From an uncultured Actinomycetes bacterium (lineage in GTDB: Bacteria > Actinomycetota > Actinomycetes > Nanopelagicales > Nanopelagicaceae): a DNA stretch of 44,830 bases. Under the pieces are notes generated by a model. The model had not been told where the DNA came from. It saw nothing but the letters and a program-made list of their open reading frames with translations, and made no database searches. Both the position numbers and the translations under genes were made by a program. The DNA lies in the NCBI GenBank assembly GCA_903878415.1, contig CAIRHO010000004.1, positions 1 to 44,830 on the forward strand, given 5' to 3'. Shown here piece after piece: positions 40,801 through 44,830 of this stretch (positions are counted from its first letter, which is position 1; each line of letters begins with the position of its first letter).

Positions 40801-41079
40801 GTAGCAACAGCAGAAGCTGTTGTTCAAGCTGCCGAAGCGGTTGCGGTAAAAAGTGAATCCGTAAACCTAAATGTTGAAGCAACAAAGGCGGTAGCAACGG
40901 CAACTGTCGCTGCAAAAGTAGCAGTCGCCGCTGAAGCTGCTGCGGCAAAAGTTCCCGCTAAAGCGGTAGTGACTACTAAACCTGTCACCACTACGACCAA
41001 AAATTCGGCAGTAACGACAGTAACTGGCTTAAAGCCGGGCCAAAAAATAAAAGTAACTATTAACGTGAAAGGTAAATAG
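34834..41079 (+). CDS. Giant secreted multidomain surface protein (TIG, Ig/FnIII, Ala-rich stalk)
   Basis: 2081 residues from GTG 34834, preceded by GAGG; the frame extends upstream to TTG 34762 but this start gives a clean signal peptide (about 1-45). Four IPT/TIG domains follow (about 46-380, each starting near xxSVSPxxG). Next come FnIII- and Ig-like domains to about 1606. These include FnIII copies near 580-673, 1110-1208, 1310-1400 and 1509-1606, and a SwmB-like domain near 1402-1506. A Pro/Thr linker and ~410 residues of Ala/Lys/Asp helix (about 1628-2040) follow. The tail is KPGQKIKVTINVKGK. There is no LPxTG motif or membrane anchor. Probably an adhesin or cell-surface fibre; the function is unknown. 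Confidence 0.85.
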   Translation: MKFNLLRTDIKTGTKKLISLSISASLLSFSVLVPTQIIFSDSAVANPTLTSVSPTGGSTAGGTAIKIYGSFPTVLTTTITVGGANCTSITQYATELNCTTPAGTVGAKDIVVTRTGEGSSTLVGAFTYSTPPTITSVSPNSGNGAGGTSITLTGTDFVSGATVTVNSSTCTSVVFNSSTSITCTTPSGTIGAKNIVVTNPNALTGTLTSGYTYTPAITSVSPTSGTTVGGTLITISGSNYSGSYTVSVDGNTCVSPTLSGSTQIRCTTPSGTAGAKDIVVTQSGLSSTLSASFTYAVPPTLSSITPTFGTTAGGTSVTLAGSDFVSGATITIGGTSCTSVSFISSSSVSCTSPSGSGLKSVVLTNPSALTSTLSNSFTYIGVPSGLSNSTSCGSSATVSFSASSNGGGTITSWEYSYDGTNFSTISGASGNSGSYTVTSWYSSTFAPYTRAVNSSGASSVAHNSSCGSISATRSFTPTVSATTAPSGSTSIGSTLTSQVSFSAQAVATSLTYTWERCTSATSPFNCTTISGATSSTYSLGADDVGLYVRSVVVGSSTVSPVTSSATGTSDLTAQISGATPGTPGTPTAVAGDGQVTVTVSAPGSGGTPTSYTVTASPQVGGVTKTCTVSGASGSCVVTGLTNGTAYTFSSTATNGTGTSSASASSSSATPSDLTPPTVSSFTSTTTNGTYKTGSTINITATLSEAATTAAQITVTLDTGETVLLTHASSGTTLTGTYTVGAGVTSADLTVSSYALTSAPTDAAGNAMTSTTVPSGSNNIAGTSAIVIDTTAPTQTISGIHISADTGSSASDFTTKTASQTITGTLSAALGSGETLWGSLDGGANYSDISSSVTSAAISWASATLSGSSSIKFQVRDAVGNTGTTATQAYVLDTTVPTILSISSSSSDATYKVGSAVTITATASESVQSGSTFTVTLETGSTDRTVTLTASADGTTLTGTYTVQSGDISSDLTANAISAGSISDIAGNALTSTSLPAGANNIAGAKEIVIDGVVPTVTLIGATIATSSNAVVQSSENGTVYLVNTSVSVTTVASITGALDALWNSVSISSANTNTNLAATGLDAGTYKAYSVDAAGNLSAVSSGEITVLPATPGTPGTPTTVAGDTQVSITVVAPNTGGTPTSYTVQAYDSSGVTALSGVTCTVSGASGSCVITGLTNGTAYKFKATATNSGGNSGSSAASLSTTPTSTPVAPQVSNTNAPTGTLVNGNTLTSAVTFTGTPTPTLAYTWERCTSASDLSTCSAISGATSATYTLTDSDGTKFVRSVVTATNGTGSVIGTSAVTAAITGIAPGAPTSLSAAAGDGSASISFTAGSTGGSPITNYKYSLDGTNYTALSPVDSTSPVVIPGLTNGTAYTIYLKTVNAIGDSSASSSVSVTPTDQTAPTFVSAVLAANGTSLTLTYSETLSATTAAVGGFVITAGGAAVTVSSAAVSGSTVVLTLAVAVDQGATVLASYTDPTSGNDASAIQDSAGNDAATFTAQVVTNNSTNVTIPGTTGTPTVVGGDGQVTVTVVAPSSGGTPTSYTVTASPQVSGATKTCTVTGASGSCIVTGLTNGTAYTFTSTATNTAGTSANASTASSAATPTAPISTPTPTPTPVATPAPVCDATCVAAAAKAAADAAKAAADKAAADKVIADKAAADAADAAAAAKAAEDKIAADKAAAVAIAKALADKIASDLAAQLAAQNAAIDAAKAIAAQKAAAAAQTADALAKAAADAANAVAAAKAKAAADAQAVAQKAAIDAAAALSSATATAAAKAIASTTAQKAIADATAAVKAAATAAQQATVAKTVATNTTKQVVITVNSLTSKTAASQISAAANAAAAAAKAAADKAASNAIANAAAANAAAATAKKLAADTAARIATEQKQAADAAAAAKVTADAAAKAAAEKIVATEASTKATETLVKALEEKVVLTQQAVAANDPTARAVIEQKIEAVTAQVAAAQKSVEVATVLVEQASVVQAQTAKVAEVATAEAVVQAAEAVAVKSESVNLNVEATKAVATATVAAKVAVAAEAAAAKVPAKAVVTTKPVTTTTKNSAVTTVTGLKPGQKIKVTINVKGK
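36604..36630 (+). repeat. 27-base exact repeat between two FnIII domains
   Basis: An identical 27-base stretch (starting GGCGATGGTCAAGTAACTGT) occurs here and at 39400-39426, both at the start of an FnIII domain. The ~200 bases after it are also similar at protein level, pointing to a recent domain duplication or gene conversion within the gene. Confidence 0.85.
39715..40960 (+). repeat. Alanine-rich low-complexity helical region
   Basis: Degenerate repeats such as AAADKAAADK and AAKAAADAA make a predicted long charged helix of about 410 residues, with no proline until its end. The GCx codon bias creates long open frames on other strands. Confidence 0.85.
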
Positions 41080-42755
41080 TGAAAAAACTCTCAGTTTTAC
41101 TTCTACTACTATTGAATTTTCTGGTTTTACCGAGCGCCTTCGGTAAAGACGAAGTCGTTATCGACCGGCTTACTTCAGCTGAAGCAGAAGATTTAAACAT
41201 TGAAATTCCAGATGAAGTTCCACCTGGTTTCCACTCAGTTACTATTGAAGTTTATGATGATAACGGGACGGTAAGTAAGAAGATTCTTGATTTTTGTAAG
41301 GACGAAAAAGGCATTGTGCAATGGGATAATAAGTGTCCAAATTTAGCATTAGATAATGTAAGCGTTTCAGAGCCCGTTCAAGTTACCGATATTAAAACCG
41401 GTTTCAAAAATTACGATCCATTGAACGATCCACTCAAGACAAAAGGCATCCAACTCGCTGCCTTTGCTGCGTTAGCCGCGTTAAGTTCGGTTAAGCGAAA
41501 TGAAAAACAGAGCCAAGAAGATGATTCAATTAGCGACGGAGAGCAAGAATCTTTACAGTCGGTTTCAGCGGGCGCGTTAAAGTTGTTAAAAGACGAACCA
41601 GGATGGGGCGATCTTTCCAGAACTTGGAGAAACCCTCTTACAGGTTTCTCGGACTATTTCTTTATCTCACTAGCCCATCGGTTCAATCGCTTTTCACCTT
41701 TATTAACACGAACCATGCAAGATGGAAATGCAATCCGAGCAATTTTTGGTTCGTTTGCATTTCTCTTAGTACCGATTGGCTTCATGCTTGGGATTATTTC
41801 TGCCATAAACACGCACGCAGAAGTGCTTCCGCCAACACTTGGAATCATCGTTGCAGTTATGTTTATTGCAATATTTGATGCATTTGCGGGCTTTATCGCG
41901 GGTGCCACCTTCTTTTTTATTACTTTATTAACTGGCCACATAACTACTCGGCCAGAGCTGTTAACGGCAATTGGAGTTCTAGTTCTATTTTTTGCACCTG
42001 CACTTCTTGCAAGTGCATTTAGACCATTCCGCCGAAATGTGTTCAATCGTGATGATTTATGGGAGCGAATTACAGACTATGCGCTAGGAACGCTCTTAAC
42101 TTTTTGGGTTATTACAAAAATGGTTGCTGCGATGAATGGATTAGCCCACCTAGAACTTCCGATAACAAGTCACGGCACCCAATTAGCTTTCATAGCAGCA
42201 GGTTTCTTAACTTTCCGTTATGCGCTAGAAGAATTAGCGGGTGAGCATTATCCACTTCGACTTCGAGTTCTTCACGTAGAGATAAGAGAGCCAAATCTAA
42301 ACCAAAAAGTGCGATCGCTTATTTTTAAAATATCTGTCTTTGTGATCATGGCTGCCCCATTTGTAGGATCAACCTTGAATTTATTCCTTGGAGCTTTGAT
42401 ATTTGCAACACCGCAACTGACTTCATTAAGACTTGAAGATAAATTTCCTAAATTTAAACTTTATCTGCCAAGAGGCGTTTTCAAAATCGTAGTGATGATA
42501 TTTGTGATGGCACTTATTACTAATTGGATTGAAGAAATGTTTAGCACGCCAGCTAGTTTTCTAAAATGGAGCTTTGTGGTGATGGCACTTCCAGGGTTCT
42601 TTTTACATTACTTAGACGCTATTACCGATTCACCAAAAACGGATTGGAAAAAATCCCAATTAGGCAGAATGATTTATCGAATCGGTGGGGTAATCATTTA
42701 TGTTCTTATGGTATTAGTCGTTAAAGGTGTTGATTTAGCTAGTTGGATTTCATAG
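41079..42755 (+). CDS. Polytopic membrane protein paired with the giant surface protein
   Basis: 558 residues; I do not recognise the family. An N-terminal signal-like segment (1-22) is followed by an extracellular part (about 23-125) with a short beta-like stretch (FHSVTIEVYDDNG) and two cysteines (FCKDEKG, NKCPNL). A hydrophobic stretch (about 127-142) and an acidic loop (QEDDSISDGEQES) follow. About nine membrane helices lie between 220 and 553. GTG 41079 shares its first base with the giant gene's TAG stop (TAGTG), so the two are co-translated. It could export, anchor or sense the surface protein; this is inference from linkage only. Confidence 0.75.
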   Translation: MKKLSVLLLLLLNFLVLPSAFGKDEVVIDRLTSAEAEDLNIEIPDEVPPGFHSVTIEVYDDNGTVSKKILDFCKDEKGIVQWDNKCPNLALDNVSVSEPVQVTDIKTGFKNYDPLNDPLKTKGIQLAAFAALAALSSVKRNEKQSQEDDSISDGEQESLQSVSAGALKLLKDEPGWGDLSRTWRNPLTGFSDYFFISLAHRFNRFSPLLTRTMQDGNAIRAIFGSFAFLLVPIGFMLGIISAINTHAEVLPPTLGIIVAVMFIAIFDAFAGFIAGATFFFITLLTGHITTRPELLTAIGVLVLFFAPALLASAFRPFRRNVFNRDDLWERITDYALGTLLTFWVITKMVAAMNGLAHLELPITSHGTQLAFIAAGFLTFRYALEELAGEHYPLRLRVLHVEIREPNLNQKVRSLIFKISVFVIMAAPFVGSTLNLFLGALIFATPQLTSLRLEDKFPKFKLYLPRGVFKIVVMIFVMALITNWIEEMFSTPASFLKWSFVVMALPGFFLHYLDAITDSPKTDWKKSQLGRMIYRIGGVIIYVLMVLVVKGVDLASWIS

Positions 42756-42820
42756 CAAAAGCGTGTTAAACAGGCGTTAGGTAGAAGGTCTTAAATGCCT
42801 GTAAACTAAGCCCACCACTT

Positions 42821-42913
42821 GGAGACGTCGCATAGCCCGGTCGAGTGCGCCTCACTGCTAACGAGGTATACCCCTTAAAGGTATCGGAGGTTCAAATCCT
42901 CTCGTCTCCGCCA
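42821..42913 (+). tRNA. serX: tRNA-Ser (anticodon GCT)
   Basis: 93 bases with encoded CCA at 42911-42913. The acceptor GGAGACG pairs with CGTCTCC. The anticodon loop CTGCTAA carries GCT at 42857-42859. The anticodon stem CCTCA/CGAGG has an A-C mismatch next to the loop, where most relatives have A-T. A long variable arm (TATACCCCTTAAAGGTAT) supports tRNA-Ser. Confidence 0.94.
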
Positions 42914-42921
42914 GCAAATAG

Positions 42922-42938
42922 ATTGGAGCTATCCAATG
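42922..42938 (+). promoter_or_regulatory. Hairpin overlapping the ribosome site of the fprA start
   Basis: ATTGGA (42922-42927) and TCCAAT (42932-42937) form a perfect 6-base-pair stem with loop GCTA. The stem and loop hold the GGAG ribosome site and the first bases of the ATG (42936). It could damp translation; this is inferred from sequence. Confidence 0.4.
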
Positions 42939-44204
42939 GCAACAATTCGAATAGCGATTATCGGAGCTGGCCCCGCGGGATATTTCGCTGCGCAAGCTTT
43001 ACAAAATGCCGAAACTGAAGAACTTAAATTTTCTATCGACATGATTGAACGCCTTCCCACACCATGGGGATTAGTTCGAAGTGGTGTTGCACCAGATCAT
43101 CCAAAGATTAAGACTGTCTCTAAAGTCTTTGAAAAGATTGCAGCTGATCCTAACTTTCGCCTCTTTGCAAACGTTGAAATTGGCAGTGACATTACCGTTA
43201 CGCAATTAAAAGAGAAATATGATGCTGTCATTATTGCAACTGGCTCATCTTTAGGAAAAACCCTAGGCATACCAGGCGAAGAGCTACCTGGCTCTTTGTC
43301 TGCAGCTGAATTTGTCCCTTGGTATAACTCACATCCAGATTATGTTGATGTGAAGGTCCCGCTTGATTGCGATACGGCAGTTGTAATTGGCGCAGGCAAT
43401 GTTGCAATGGATGTTGCACGTATGCTGGCACTTGAACCAAGTGAGCTAGATCCAACAGATACAGCAGATCATGCAATTGAGGCCTTTAAAGCTAGTGCTG
43501 TGCGAGATGTTTATATCAGCGCTCGCCGCGGACCAGAGCATGCAGCTTTTACATCCCCAGAACTTCGAGAACTACCAAAGCTTGAACACACCAATGTTGT
43601 CATTAACAAAGAAGATATTGATGCTGCGATAGTTCGTGCAGGAGCAGAGCCTGAAAAAGATGTGAAAAGCAACCTGGATGCAATGCTTTTGATTGCAGAG
43701 TCACAAAAAAGTGAACATGAGCGCACCATGCGCTTTCTTTTCCAGCACACCCCCAAGCAGATTCTTGGCACAGATCGCGTTGAAGGCGTTGTGTATTCAA
43801 CCCCCAACGGAGATGTCACTATTAAGTGCGGATTAGTTATTACTGCTATTGGCTATCAAGCAGCTGGTATTGATGGTGTGCCATATGAAAACGGCAAAGT
43901 TGTAAATACCGATGGTCGCGTGAATGAAAACCTCTATGTTGTTGGTTGGGCAAAGCGTGGTCCATCAGGAGTCATTGGCACTAATAAATCAGATGCAGCA
44001 GCAGTTGTTGAACTCATGATCAGTGATTTAAAAACACCTAAAGCCACTGGTGATATTTCAGAGTTGTTGACTCATCAGGTAGTTGTTAGTCAAAGTGGGT
44101 GGCAGAAGATCAATGAGGCTGAGGTGGCCGCGGGTGAGCCGCTTGGAAAGCCCCGCCAAAAGCTAGTTAAAAGGGAAGAACTGCTTAAAGCTTCTCAGAA
44201 ATAA
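42936..44204 (+). CDS. fprA: Ferredoxin/adrenodoxin-type NADP+ reductase (FprA family)
   Basis: 422-residue FAD/NADPH reductase that shuttles electrons between NADPH and ferredoxins. FAD site IAIIGAGPAGYFAAQAL, then ERLPTPWGLVRSGVAPDHPKIK (two pieces), NADP site VVIGAGNVAMDVARML with the arginine motif SARRGPEHAAF, and the C-terminal GWAKRGPSGVIGTNKSDA are all typical. GGAG lies seven bases before ATG 42936. It begins 22 bases after tRNA-Ser, so may be read from the same transcript. Leu and Ala codon choice looks less TTA/GCG-rich than upstream genes (visual impression). Confidence 0.95.
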   Translation: MATIRIAIIGAGPAGYFAAQALQNAETEELKFSIDMIERLPTPWGLVRSGVAPDHPKIKTVSKVFEKIAADPNFRLFANVEIGSDITVTQLKEKYDAVIIATGSSLGKTLGIPGEELPGSLSAAEFVPWYNSHPDYVDVKVPLDCDTAVVIGAGNVAMDVARMLALEPSELDPTDTADHAIEAFKASAVRDVYISARRGPEHAAFTSPELRELPKLEHTNVVINKEDIDAAIVRAGAEPEKDVKSNLDAMLLIAESQKSEHERTMRFLFQHTPKQILGTDRVEGVVYSTPNGDVTIKCGLVITAIGYQAAGIDGVPYENGKVVNTDGRVNENLYVVGWAKRGPSGVIGTNKSDAAAVVELMISDLKTPKATGDISELLTHQVVVSQSGWQKINEAEVAAGEPLGKPRQKLVKREELLKASQK

Positions 44205-44221
44205 TCCAGCCTTTTATTACT

Positions 44222-44235
44222 TCACCCATGGGTGA
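44222..44235. repeat. 14-base palindrome after fprA with nearby GGGTGA repeats
   Basis: TCACCCATGGGTGA is a perfect palindrome 18 bases after the fprA stop. GGGTGA recurs at 44272-44277 and 44285-44290. The group lies before a secreted-protein gene and could be a repressor-binding region; no T tract supports a terminator. Confidence 0.45.
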
Positions 44236-44362
44236 GAGATAAACCTTAAATCACTCTCTTATTGTTCTATTGGGTGATATCCAAGGGTGATTGGTGCGAC
44301 AATTGGTATCTGAGGGGCTACCCCTGCACAAGCAAGGGCAGATTTCTCTAGGAGGCGCACAA

Positions 44363-44830
44363 TTGCATGACAAAAGAGCGCGCCTGAACCTAGTTTCCAA
44401 AGCACGCGCATTTTTAACTTTTGTATTGCTTGCACCATTCTTATTGGTGGCAATAGTTGCTGCACCTAGTGCGAATGCAGCGATTCCAACTGCACCAGCT
44501 TCGATTTCCTATACAGCATCTACAGTGAGCTCGAGCAACCCAGTCTTACAAATAACTTTCGGCGCAATTTCAAATTCACCAACCACAATTTGGTATTCAA
44601 CTGATAATGGCTCGAATTGGAAACAAAGACTTAAGTCAAGTGGATCTACATCGACTTCTTTAACTTCACCTATATCTATTTACTATAGAAGTGATACATC
44701 TGGCCGACTTGTGGCAGGCACCACGTATACCGTCAAAATTCAAGGTAGGAATTCCTCCGGTACTGGAACTGCAAGTTCAGCCGTTACGGCAATTGCTGGG
44801 CTACCACAAATGCCTTCAAATATTTCATAT
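44363..44830 (+). CDS. Secreted FnIII-like protein, N-terminal part only
   Basis: Open to the window edge (156 codons). TTG 44363 has a strong AGGAGG ribosome site at 44350-44355; the ATG at 44367 is out of frame and stops at once. The first ~39 residues are a clear signal peptide ending APSANA, then AIPTAPASISYTAS and an FnIII-like domain (IWYSTDNGSNWKQRL, YTVKIQGRNSSGTGTAS). Immunoglobulin/FnIII style and secretion match the giant protein at 34834. A small AGGGG-CTA-CCCCT hairpin (44313-44325) lies in its leader. Confidence 0.75.
   Translation, partial: MHDKRARLNLVSKARAFLTFVLLAPFLLVAIVAAPSANAAIPTAPASISYTASTVSSSNPVLQITFGAISNSPTTIWYSTDNGSNWKQRLKSSGSTSTSLTSPISIYYRSDTSGRLVAGTTYTVKIQGRNSSGTGTASSAVTAIAGLPQMPSNISY

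Overview
The window covers the chromosome origin and flanking housekeeping genes of an AT-rich actinobacterium. The order murJ, trxB, trxA, cwlM, (parB parA rsmG jag yidC yidD rnpA rpmH on the minus strand), oriC, dnaA, dnaN, recF, DUF721, gyrB, gyrA, tRNA-Ile, tRNA-Ala, ppiA, crgA, trpG/pabA, pknB is the classic actinobacterial origin region, as in Mycobacterium. The low GC, very short intergenic gaps, many 1-4 base overlaps (TAATG, ATGA), and stripped-down clusters fit a small streamlined genome. A freshwater acI lineage (Nanopelagicales; Planktophila/Nanopelagicus type) is my best guess. That is an inference; no search was run.

Layout. 1-4455: the end of a MurJ flippase, thioredoxin reductase and thioredoxin, a CwlM-like amidase-fold protein whose metal site looks broken, and a PLP aminotransferase. 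4452-9105: leftward genes for chromosome partition (parAB), 16S rRNA methylation, membrane insertion (jag, yidC, yidD), RNase P protein and L34. Two parS-like palindromes lie inside the 5' ends of rsmG and parA. 9106-11147: oriC with DnaA-box clusters on both sides of dnaA. 11148-18513: dnaN, recF, DUF721/dciA, gyrB, gyrA. 18586-23255: two tRNAs, a PPIase that begins two bases after tRNA-Ala, a rhomboid protease, an isolated DnaA-box group, crgA, a glutamine amidotransferase, and a reduced pknB-pstP signalling pair. 23375-27250: a glycerophosphodiesterase, prephenate dehydratase, serS, a HAD phosphatase and tRNA-Ser(UGA).

27379-31578: an Sdh1-type succinate dehydrogenase operon (C, A, B) continues with an unlisted 26-codon membrane microprotein and two fluoride-channel (CrcB/Fluc) genes. 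The first crcB has no ordinary start codon. 31625-34716: a secreted sialidase-fold protein with a leaderless-type promoter, and an aminopeptidase P. 34834-42755: a two-gene surface module. It consists of a 2081-residue secreted protein (four TIG domains, many Ig/FnIII domains and a ~410-residue Ala/Lys coiled stalk) overlapped by one base with a polytopic membrane protein. This is the best candidate here for an undescribed system. 42821-44830: tRNA-Ser(GCU), a ferredoxin-NADP reductase, and the start of another secreted FnIII protein that runs off the right edge.

No insertion sequence, prophage, CRISPR array or rRNA gene was seen.
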